From Acanthosepion lycidas (Eukaryota; Mollusca; Cephalopoda; Sepiida; Sepiidae): a DNA stretch of 64,000 nt. Of the stretch, positions 10,652 to 23,125 are shown piece after piece (position 1 is the first letter of the stretch; the number at the start of each line of letters is the position of its first letter). The stretch spans positions 3,549,134-3,613,133 of the forward strand of contig OZ010580.1 in the NCBI GenBank assembly GCA_963932145.1. The letters are read 5' to 3'. The translations under genes were made by a program, and so were the position numbers. Under the pieces are notes generated by a model. That model was given only the letters and a program-made list of their open reading frames with translations, did not search any database and was not told the origin of the DNA.

Positions 10652-13600
10652 GTAATTGAACTTATTTAGCAAAATCTTAGGAATAAACTTCTGATTTTCC
10701 AGTGTCCATTGTTTATTTAAATTCATAGCCCGACAATCACTTGAGATGTTGTGTGCATGAAATGGTCAAGGGCCTATGGCATTATACTGTAAAAGTCTTT
10801 TAAGATGAATCTTAACATCCATGTTGGGGTAAATCATTTCTTATATTGTCTTTTATTTGAATCCAAGTCTAATATAAATAATGTCTTGTATTTTATATAT
10901 TTTTATATATCAAATTTACCATCTTTGCATTTTAACATTTTCATTTGTGCAAATCTCATTGATTTGCTTTTTTATTCATAAATTGTGTCAGATGCTAAAA
11001 AGTTTTCAAATTAACCACAACCTTTCTAAATAGCAAGATTGCCAAGGTAATGATGTTCACCTTACATTTCACTGTCGTGCTAGACAATTTTTTTCATTAG
11101 AATCTATCTTGCATATTTATAAGTCTACCATTTGTCCACGCTTCGACTATTGCTGCTGCATATGGTCTGGTGTTCCTGCTATATATTTAAAGATTCTTGA
11201 TAAACTCCAAAGAATAATCTGCAATGTTATTGATCCTGACCTGTCATCTCCTCTTCAGTCCCTTTTCCACTGCTGTAACCTAGCTTCCCTGTGCCTTTTT
11301 CTATAAATACTTTCATGGTAATTGTTTGTAGGTGTTTTTGTTTATGAATTTAAGTGCAGTACTAGATTGGTGGCAAGGTTTTGTCAATTCACAGTTGAAA
11401 TAGCTAGATGTAACTGTAAGTTCTATGCTAACAGTTTCTTCTCTCACATTCTCACTTCTGGAACTTTCTTCTTCCTTCCCAGTCAACTTTGATCTTCAAA
11501 AATTTAAATACAGTGTCAATTATCTTCTGTCTTAATTCTTGTTTTTTTAGTTTTCTCTCTTCTTAATAGTATTTTTTTTTTTCATATTTTCTCTCAGTAA
11601 CCCCTTGTGTCTTAGTGACTGTATTGCTTTGTTTGGGGTAAAATGAAAAAAAAAAACAAAAAAAAAATTCTGTTTTGATGTTTTTCAGAGCAAAATGGAA
11701 ACATTCAACTGATTTTCATAAATTCTATTTTATATACTTTGTTTAGATATTTTTTTCATATGTCATTTTATCAGATATGTTTATGTGTGGGTAATGTGTT
11801 TCCTCTTTCAATGTTCAGACCAAGAGCCATTACTCTTTAATGGGCTAGGTTTTATAATTTTAATGTTCAGAATAGTTAAATGAGTTTCTTGAGTAGGCAA
11901 AGAATTTGCTGGTAGAAATATATTTTATTTCCTGAAAAAAAAACCCCCAAAAAACAGAAATAATCCTAATTCCAAAACAATCCAAGCAAAAATATGTAGA
12001 CAACAATGTGTCAGAAATACAGATATACATTAGGGCAGGTTGATTTTGGGACCGTGCATTCAAATTGAAAGTTGTGGTTTCTGGACTGAGAAGGTAGATG
12101 GTGGTAAACAGAGTTTGTCAAGTTGGGATTTGACATAAATAATAACACAAAATGTTTTTTTTCTAAATCCTTGCCGTTTTTTTTGAGGAATCTATTTTAA
12201 AGATTACATTTAGGTTCAAAATTGTAGTGTTAGAATTTCCTTCTAGTGATCAGTGAAAAGCCTTATAGTACAGTCTTATAAAATTTATAATTTACTTAAG
12301 CTTTACAAATTGTATATGGACAAGATGCATGGCACAAGCACATTATTATTAGGTTGGTGCGAAAATAATGTCGTTTTCTCACATATGTTACTAGGTTGAT
12401 GCAAAAATAATGTCGTTTTCTCACGGTAACATTTTTAAGAAAACAACATTATTTTTGCATCAACCTAATATTAAATCTGTTGTGGATTCCGCATGAAAAA
12501 TCGGTCTCCAATAAATGACAAATGCAATTATTTAAGCTAAGAAATTAAATGTATTTACACAAAATACAAAAGGTAATGCTGTTAGTAAAATCCAGGAATG
12601 CCGGTTAGTATTAATCAAAGATCGCTATATACGGTCTCGAAGTAAACTTCCTTAGAGTCGGGCGTCCTTGTAACTGACTTCTAACGTCAACTCAATCACA
12701 GTGTCTATGTACTTTCCACTCTGTTCCTCCACCTTGTTCCTCTACCCTCATCTCTGACTGACTGTGGCTATTTTATGGCAGCAGGACGAGTCCATTTATA
12801 TCAGAAAAGGGTGGACCCCATAATAAAATCATTGTGCCAACAAATACGACCGTCATTTACTTCAAAGGGAAATTATACTGAACAATTTAGCTATGTTATG
12901 ATGTTATATATTATAGTATTTTTACTGTGATTTTCAATAAACAATGCAAATTTAAAACATTCTGTCTTTTAATTTGTTCCCAGCAGTATTATGGTGTTAA
13001 ATACACTTTCATCTGTTTTTTTATCTTTATTAATTATGATATAACAAATCTTATTCATTGAGTAGCCTTTTATGTAATCTTTTATGCTTTTTTTTGTTTT
13101 CTTTTAGTTTTTATTTATCTAATGTAGTAAAAAAAAAAAAAATGCAAATTTTGCTTGTAGTGATTCATAATTAGAATTCTAGTTTGAATATATTTTCCAT
13201 TCAATGTATCTAATATGAAATATATCATATATTCTTGAAATAGTAAAATCTTGAAGTCAGTCTATAAGCAGAAACCTGCAGAAATTAGGTATTTTTGAAC
13301 AATTTTTTTTTTTTTTTAAAGAAGTGAAAAATCAACCTGCCCTCATAGACATATATGATAGACTGCCTGCAATGCCATATGAAATAGATTGGTGAAGCTT
13401 CAGGGAATCTAAAGACCTATATTTATGAACACAAAAAAGCCTCTATTGGCGTTGCCCATTTAAATTCCTTAGTATCTCAGAAATAAAACAGATCAAAATT
13501 TTGAATGTAAAAATTTTACCCTATTAAAAATCAAAAAAAAGAAAAAAGAGGACAAGCTATTAAAGAGAAAATACCTGAAATGAATCTTAATCAACATGCA

Positions 13601-16600
13601 ATAAATGCTTACCAAATAATTCTTGAAATCACCAGATATTTGTAAAAAATTTACTTATAGAATGTTAGATGTAAATGATATAACCTAGTATTATAAGTTC
13701 ACTTTATTTATAGTTATGGACTAGTTCATTTAGTCACCAAGGGTATACTATTTACTCTACAATATCCCCACTTTTGAGATTAACACTTTTTATAAATATT
13801 TTATTTTTTATTAGTATTAATATCTCTCCCTTTCTGGAGAATTTGCCAACGTACTTGACTTTAGTATTTCTGTCTCAGATCCACTTCCAGTTCTTCAGGA
13901 CACTTTGTTTTTTTGGAAGTTGTCCTTGTAGATTCCATGATTTGTCGTGGTGCTGGCACATTGAAAACATAGCATTTTTATTGGTTGTTTCATTGATGAA
14001 CTTTTTTTTCAACTGATTATGTTACCTTTTATGTTCAAATCTTTCTCCTTTTAGCATGTAAATCAACTTCCAAATTCTTGCTGATATTATGCCCTGTTTC
14101 TTGCCCATCCTTATATGCTCTAAGGAGCATTTTATCGTCAACTGTTTTTGTTATCTGTATTTGTCGACTTGGTAATAGCTTGTAGAACACCAATTTTACT
14201 TTTCTAGCAAACATTAATTCTGCTGGCGACATGCCTGATGGTGTTATACGGTAAACTCTCAGAAAGCTCTGGGCAAGGATAGTAGCTGCTTCACTTATGT
14301 GTGCCAAGCTTTTCCAGGATTGACGATGGAGAAGTTGAAAGCTACCATCATTGATGGTCCTCAAATCCATCAGCTCATCCAATATCCAGAATTTGAAAAC
14401 TTAATGTGTGAAGTGGAACTGGAAGCATGGAAGGCCTTTGTTCTGATTGTGTAGAACTTTCTTGGCAACAACAAGACCAGAAACCAATATGCTGATTGCT
14501 TTCAGAAATCTTGGATGCAACATGAGCATCAAAATGCATTATTTATTCTCACATATGGATCAGTTTCCTGAGAATTTGGGATAAATGAGGATGAACAGAG
14601 GGAGAGATTCCATCAGGACATGAAAGAGATGAAGATCAGGTATCAGGGATGTTGGGATGCAGACATGATGGCTGATTACTGCTGGACTTTAAAGAGAGAC
14701 ACCCTTGTTGCTGATCATTCTAAGGGTTTGAATAAATGGAATTTCAAGCCCTGAATTTTGAACTATGATGACGTAACATGTAGTTTACATGTAGTTACAT
14801 TTATCAATGTATACTATTCAATTTATTGTAATTAATGTTTGTAACATTTAAATAATAAATTGTTAGAAAACAAGTTTTTTTTTTTCTTTTAAAAACTTAT
14901 TTTGTATGAGAAATTCAATTGATAATGTCACAAAAATGTAATCGATTTAGTCATAAGATCAGATTTTTAAAAAAATCAACATAGCACAAAAACATGACCG
15001 GATTGAGAGAAATGGATTCAGCAGTGAAAAATTGTCCTAAATCATTTTGAAAAATATAGACAACTTAAAAAAAAATGTTTTTCTGTTGCCCAGTGTTATT
15101 GAAGTATTACTACCAGTGTCCAGTAGCATTTTCACATTCACAAATTTCCTTTTGTTTTATGTGTCCATTTTTTTTTTTTTTTTTTTTTTTTTTTGCCGCA
15201 ATGCTGTGTACGAATTTCTCCCTGTGATAATTTTTTCTTGGTTTGTTTTTGCAGTGTGACTTTATATGTCCTTTTTACCACACTTGTAACATTTTGCACT
15301 TTTAAATGGACAGTCTTTTCCAAGATGTAATTTACCACATCTGAAACAAGGATCTGTTCTCCTTTTTGTACATTTGCCTTTTGCTAGTACCAATGGATTC
15401 TTTTTTCTGAATTTCTTCAGCATTGTGTTTCGGATAAGTACCTCCACGGGGTTGCTAAAAAAAGAGCATAGCATGAAGAAAAAGATGCCGAATTTGATGA
15501 AAACAAAATTGTATTGTCTAAATGTTTATGTTATTATTAAGAGGAAAGATCAAAGTACGTTGGGGGTATTTTTTTTACATTTTTTAATCGTTCCTAGCAC
15601 ATCCAAAATTTTTGTTAAAAATCTTTTCTTTTTTCTTTTTTTCCATTTTATAAAAGAACTGAAAATCTCCCTTTGAAATTCTTTTAAATATCAATTATCA
15701 TTTTTTCAAAACTTATTTTAAGAAAATCAGAAATTATAATGGTTATTTAAAATATTTTGAACCAAGCTTAACTTAGCTTCTGCGCTGAAAAGATCTAATT
15801 TAAAAATAAAACAAAGTCGGTCATAAACTTTCATCACCTGTCACTTGACAAGTGATGAATGACATATTGACAGATTTCGTGAGGATAATTTGTTCTATGC
15901 AAAGAGAAAAGTGAAATTATTTACATTTAAATGAACAAATTATTTACCTCGTTATTTTTAAGGAAAACTTTTAGTGCTCTAAATTTTTTTTCGTACTTAG
16001 CTTTCATCTTTACAGTTATGATGCTTTATGGAAAATATATTATAAAGAAATTAAAATAAGACTGTTAAGAGTGAGATTAAATTTCATATTTCGTAAGAAA
16101 GGTATCTAATTAATTTATAGGTACCTTTTTTATGAAAATTTATCAGAACTGTACATAAAATACTATAATTTTATGTACATTTATTACATTTTACTGTTAT
16201 TTGTATTTCCATTCATTTTATTATTAATTTTGACTTATCATTTATGGAAAAATGTCATAACTGAGATTAATATAAAAATAAGATCATATAAATTTCGTAA
16301 GATGATACTGATACTTGTAGGTACCCTTCTCAGTTGAAATTGAAAAATCAAATTAACTTCTTCACAGGTGTTTCGCAAAAGTAAAAGCCTTAACAGCGGA
16401 GAACAATGCTTAACTCAAATAACGCAACTTAATTGTATTCTGGTTGGTCTTCCATACTTTATACTTACAGCCCGATTATAAACACAAAATTACATTTCTT
16501 AATTACTGCAGATCTTCTGATTAGTTAAAATGATACAATTTACAACGCGCTAAAAAAGATCTATCTTGTAAGGAGACTTAGGAAACCCGATGCGGCTTTT

Positions 16601-19600
16601 AACTAATTTTATAATATTTTAACAACTTAAATGTAAAAATCTATTATAATTAAAGAAATAACAAATAATTGTATTAAAAATTCATTTTTCATCAAAATTT
16701 TTTGCTTTCAGAAAATTTTGTCCATATTCATAAAAACAACTAAAAGCAAATAAAAGCATTTGAAATTAAATAATATATTTGTTTTATTGAGTTTTGTATG
16801 TTACAATTAAAAACAAAAAAAAACATTATTTGCATTCCTCAAAGCCTTGTGCTTTTAACTATTGTAATCACCAAACCTGATGCGATCGAATTTCTAGCAT
16901 TTTCATAAAATTAGTTTTGGTGGGGGGAGGGTAATAAATATTAAAAAGTATATCTGCCATGATTTTAATAAAAAAAAAATAATTTCAATCATCTGTGAAT
17001 AGTTTCTGAAAGTTTCATTAACAACCAACAATTATTTTTATTTTTGCAAGATTTTCCAAATTAATGTGTGTAAAACAAAAAAAAAACATGCTAAAAATTG
17101 TCTGTTATTTTACTTGTTCCAGTGATACAAAGAGAAACAAGGTTTTTTTAATCAAAATTTAAAATAAGGAAAAATTTTCAAAAATAATTAAAATAAACTT
17201 TGATCTTTCCTCTTAATAATAATATAAATATTTAGACGATAAAATTTTGTTTTCGTCAAATTTGGCGTCTTTTTCATCATGCTATGTTCTTTTTTTAGTG
17301 ATCTCATGGAGGTACCTATGTTTCAGACTTGGAATTGTCTGGCAATTGTCCACTATTTCTTGCAGTGTAATATTACTGTTTTTTTTTTTTTTTTCTCAAT
17401 TTTTGTTAACATTTTCACTTTTAAGTTCAGTATCTTTTTAGCTGTTAATCGTTGCATGAAAACCCTTTGAACATATCTAAAGTAATTTCCTTTATTCTAA
17501 ACTTTTCACATTCTTTGTTGACAATACCAGCATACGTGACAAAATCTTTGTTGTCTTTTTTGGTTAGATTCATGCACCTCCAACGAGCATTAAACCGAGA
17601 GATCTTATCCCTAAAGATTTTCTTCAGAATGTGTACTGTGCCTTCAAACCTGATTTTTACCTGTTGTTGTTTTTGTTGTTGTTTTTATTGTTGTTGTTTT
17701 TTTTTTTTTTTTTTTTTTTTTTTTTGGGTAATATGTCATTGGAATTCATTCATACTCTACTGGGGCTATTTTCTTCAAAACCAATCTCATTTTTCTGCTG
17801 CTGCGTTCCTGACTGAATATTTATTCATATCCATGGAAATACGCAGAAAAAGTCAGTCCCTCATCAGCATTGTATACAAATTCTGACACACTGTGTTTTC
17901 GACAGCATCTGGCATAGGAGACATTGAAGAATTATGTTTTCTTCAAAATTATATCTAACAACAGTTGCTGTGTTTGTGGTTTTAGCAACTGTTGATTTTG
18001 TTGTAGTTATTGTTGAATTTCAACTATTGAAGCTAAAATTTACACCATATTTGCAGGAATATTTTTTTCTACACCTAAGAAAAACAATTTTTTTTTTTTT
18101 ACACAAGAATAAACAAATTTTTTTTTAACCAACGTGGTTAAAATTCTTGTCACCCGTATCCTTGTTCCCAAAGCAAAAAGTATATATTTTTTTACATACT
18201 TGTTCACTCACTATGGGTTTTCAAAATCCTTGCAACTCCAGTCACAACTGGTATGAGTTCCTGAATTCTTGTCAATGGTTATAAATCGCCTGAGTTTCGA
18301 ATTCCTTGTCAACACTGTTATAACACGCTTTGTAGTGCTTATAATATAAGTAATGTTTCGCCCACTTACCATGATGCCTGTATTTACTTAGTCTGAAGAC
18401 TGACTCCAGCTGCTTCTTCTCCCCTTACCTCTGACCTTTATTTATAGTTATGGATTAGTTTATATGGTCACCGGTGGGTGGGTGTACTATTTACTCCATA
18501 ACACCAAATAAATAATGAAACATGTTAAATTTATAAAGCTTTTCCTACTTATTATTATTAAATTTATAATATAACTGTTTAATTTTTTCTTACCCAAACT
18601 TAAAGTTGTTATTGTTTCTGATTTTACAGGGCTCGAAGTGCTTCAACTCGATCACGTGATGTCTGGAGTAGTCGTAGTCGAGAAAGCAGTAAACGAGATT
18701 CTTATGGGCGTGATTATGATTCTCGGCGACGTGACCGCTACAGTCCTCCAAGGCATGACATGAGTCCGCCACAGATGAAAAGAATGCGCAGAGATTGGTT
18801 AGTAAATCAGTTTTATTTTTACATTTAATTATTTCTTGAGGCATGACAAATTTTGTGTGTGTGTGTGACCTATTGTGAGGATTAAATGCCTGCTTTAAAG
18901 TGTTATAAGAAAAGGTGAAGTTCATTTCCATCAATGGACATAAGACATAAGAGAAAGTGTAGAGTTATGCAAATAGAGTATAATAATTGTCAGGTGAAAA
19001 TGTAGACAGTGTTATCTAAATTTTGTTGAAACTTTATAATTACGATTATTATACCTTTTCAGTTCAGCCGAGCATGCTCATTGTTGTTATCCTAACAATG
19101 TTTCTAAGTGAGAGCACAAGGGTCCCAGTAAATAGAGATGTTGACATTGTGTGTGTGAACATCTTTCCAATTGGGCTCTGAAATATGCTGACTGGAAGAA
19201 GGCTTAGCTATGGGATCACCTTTTACTCCAGTAATGGCAAATATATATGATGCTGTGAGATGGCTACAAAAGGCATCACCACTAAGGCCAACTAAATGAC
19301 TTAGATACGTAGATGATTCCATCATACACTGGCATCACCAGGAAGATGTGTAAATACTGCTGGATTATGTGACCTCAGTAAGATCTCTGCTCCATCCATT
19401 TTATAATGGAAAAAGAAGCAGAACAACCACTGGCTTTCTTGGATGCGTTAATGACTCACAGTGTTTTGATTGAAGACATTCACTGGGCAATACCTGAACT
19501 TCAGTTCTCAGTCTCTCTAAAGTGTTGAGAAAGGCATTGCCAGCAGCACTAATAACACTAGGCCAAATTCATGTCACAGCTCAGACAAATACCAAGGAGA

Positions 19601-22600
19601 AAGAATCAGGATAACAACTATCCTGTAAACATCAGTTTCTGCAAAGACATTAGTGTGTTGCTTTGGTCTTGGCATTCTGGGAGGCATTATTAGTGTATTT
19701 TTAGTGTTATTCTCCTAAATCATCTTTTTGTTAGCATTTCTTTAAAATAAAATCTGGACTTAGAAATTGGTCCATAAATCTTGTCACTTTAGAAAAGACT
19801 TTGGGAACAAGTTGATTTCATTCAAGTTTACCTTTTAAGAAGAAAGAATTGATAAACAAATTTAAATTTATTTAAATGTTTTATGCATGAGTGTAAGTGT
19901 TAAAAAAACAAATGTCTACTGCTTATGTAGAGAATAAAAGTGTCTGAATTTCACATCAGAAAAATTTAAATTATAATGCCAATTAACTAATTAGAAGAGT
20001 GTCTGAAGATCAGTGTTCAGAAAGAGAAAAAGTACTGAGCTAAGAAAATGTTTTGAAATCTGTTTTTTGCTAGCTGACAGCAATTATAAAACAAAGAATT
20101 TTATTTCTACTCTGTTTTTACTTTGTATAGTTTTAGTCAAACTTTTGGCATTTTTTAAATTTTATTCTTTTTAGTAAAAATTCTATTTAAGAAAACTTCA
20201 GTTTCAATTTTTTTCAATGAATAATTGTCATTAATAAGTTTTTCTTTCAAATTTGTTGCTTTTTATTGAAGTTATTTTTATTTGGGTTATTATTAAATGA
20301 CATGTAAGACTCTTATTCTTTTTACCTCATCTCGGCTGCTTGCAAAATGAAATTGAAAAGTCTCCTTAATATTGAGGCAAACTTGTTTTCTCTTGATCAC
20401 CTTCCAAAGATTTAATATATAGTTTGATATGAATTTCAATTTAATCAATCATAAAATGGTTTCATCATTTGTTTTCATGTTTTAAAAACATTTATAAATT
20501 AAATATTTAAAAAAAAAATTTTTATTGATCAATATTTATTCATTCCTTTTGTTTCGCTGTTTTGTTTTTCTCTTCCTCTTTGTCACCCTCTTATCAGTAC
20601 AAACAGATCATTACATCTGATGCCCTATATATTTCAGGCATTTTAAATATCGAAAAATAAAATAATGTATTCATATATTGATTGTAGTATATGTGAAATG
20701 CCAATAAAGCTATTCATACAAGTCATGAGAAAACCCAAGTATTATTTGTAGTCATTTTCAAGTAGTTCATTATTAGTGTTGGTTTAATTTAATAATGCCA
20801 GTTAAGTGCTTTCATAAAAGTTACCTGTCAACTTCAATTTATTTCTATCTATTTTCAGGGATGATGGCGGTGGTGGTGGCGGCGGCGGTGGCAACAGTGG
20901 AGCCGGAGGAGGAGGAGGCGGTGGTGGTGTAGGTGGTGGTGGCGGTGGTGGTGTTGGAGGAGGTGGAGGCGCTGGAGTTGGTGGCGTTGGAGCAGCTGGG
21001 GTTGGCCGTTTTGATATGCCTTACAATGCAGGGACTGGCCAAATTCATGGTGGCGGGCCTCCTCATCCCACCTGGGGGCCTGGAATTGAAATGAACCTAC
21101 CTCCGCAAAACCAGCCTCATTATGGAAATAGTCCAGGCCAAAACAGGTGACTTAATAATTAACATATGGATTTGATTGGGAATGACCATTAGGATTAAAG
21201 GGACAAAAGGACAATCTTGATATTTTGTCACATTTTCTTCATTTGTGTTTGTGACATTCTAGATTTTAGCTTGTCTAGATCTCTGAGATGAGGTATTATG
21301 ATTACTTGCATTATTTTCATTATTCGGACTATTATCCTCATCTTCAGTGCCATATTCAAAACGTTTCGGCTGTCGTACACTCCGGACTTCTTCAGGTAAT
21401 TGAAATTTCCGACTGAACCCTTTATTTCATCCACTGAGGTAGATTTTTCTAGTTCCATGTGCCATGCCTCTACCAGATGTCTCTGTTATTTCCCTTTTAA
21501 CTCAAGTTTTTTGGTTCACCACTGCTGTAGCCTGGTATTGAAATCACAACTCTTTGGGTCTAGTCACTGGATCTAGCCAACATCTTTATCCATTTGGCCT
21601 GTGTGCTTGAGACATCTGGAAGAGGCATGGCACACAGAACTAGAACAATCTACACTGGTGGATGAAATAAGGGCTTCGGTTTGAAATTCCAATCACCTGA
21701 AGAAGGGTGAAGCATACAGTGACCGAAACATTGCAAATACGGCAGTGAAGATGAGGATAACAATCCAAATAATGTAAATGATGCTTATCGACAAATGTTT
21801 AATCTTTTTATAACCTATCTTTTCTTTTCTGTTAGAATGGAACTGGATTACCCAACCCAACCTCCAATGTTAACATTTAAGCAGTTCCTGTCTCAGCAGG
21901 ATGACAGCATCAGTGACCAAGATGCTATCAAAAAATACAACGAATACAAAATGGAATTCAAGAAAGGACAGATTACAGAATTCTTTCTTGCTCACAAAGA
22001 GGAAGAATGGTGAGTGATTTTAATATCGCATTTCTTTGGGGGTTTTGTTTCTCTAACTTCTCTTTGATAATTTCTATTGAAATGCCTTGAATGTTATTTG
22101 ATACTTTAAATCCTCCAAGACCCTTATCATCATTGTTTCACTTTCAGATCTGGAAAATGCTATTCTCACCTAAAACACTTTCCACAGATGAACCTGAAAA
22201 TTAAATGTGATGATTTGCAAGTGGATTTAAAAACCTTTTCTCTTTAAATATTATCACCCGAGAATTAAGGACTTGAAAGTTTGTTTTAATTTGTGTCAGA
22301 CTGTTGAAAATTATTTTTATTTCCACACATTAAATTTGTGGAATTAATTTTATGGTATTAATTTTATGGTTTAAATGAGAATAAGTAAATGAGGAATTTT
22401 AGTTTTTGAAAGATGAACATTTGGCTAATTAAGTGCGAACGTTTCATTGAAAACATTTTGAAGCAACAGTTATTAGTTTTATGATTTTAAGATGTTTCAT
22501 TGTATATCTTTGTTTCATCAAACGCCATCTGAATTTACTTATATTTACATCTTCAATACTCACCTTTCCTTATTTTGTTTATATACCTTTCTCAGGAAAC

Positions 22601-22622
22601 ACACTTATTATATGTTGAAAAT

Positions 22623-22655
<33 letters not shown>

Positions 22656-22824
22656 CATATTGAGTGCTGGTGTTAATAAAATAGTGCTCAATGTAAAATA
22701 ACAGAGCTATAAATTATATATTAATAATAAATATACATTTTTTTCCCTTATTAGTAGCACAACTATGAGTTTCATGCACAATGCAGGTGCTTATTGGAAA
22801 CTGATACATAATTTAAATTTTGAG

Positions 22825-22878
<54 letters not shown>

Positions 22879-23001
22879 TTCATAGGATAAAGTGCTCAAT
22901 ATATATAGTGTACGTAAATACAGATATAAAAGTGAACATTGAAGTCAACGCTCAGGGGCTGACAGGCTGTTTCATGCTAGATGCAATCATTGGCCGTGAG
23001 A

Positions 23002-23047
<46 letters not shown>

Positions 23048-23086
23048 CATGAGAACTCTTATGTAGCGTTGGAATCATATTTTTAA

Positions 23087-23125
<39 letters not shown>

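Larger units (their letters stand above)
13680..18503 (-). mobile_element. Decayed Ty3/gypsy LTR retrotransposon in SRRT intron, with nested insertions
   Basis: Minus-strand order fits an LTR element: LTR-like end (18503 downward, starting TGTTATGGAG), gag (about 17660-17340), gag zinc knuckle (15445-15262), integrase C terminus (14382-14035), then the second LTR piece (about 13768-13680). The two LTR pieces share tttatttatagttatgga and tactatttact. Protease, reverse transcriptase and most of the integrase are lost. A TA-flanked DNA element (15437-17316) splits gag, and another sequence (about 14330-14760) lies between gag and integrase. Non-functional. Confidence 0.7.

Noticed and set aside
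17247-17886. Plus-strand hydrophobic frames
   Set aside because: Antisense of gag and T-tracts in the gypsy remnant.
20845-21066. Minus-strand Ser/Thr/Ala-rich frame
   Set aside because: Antisense shadow of the glycine-rich SRRT exon.
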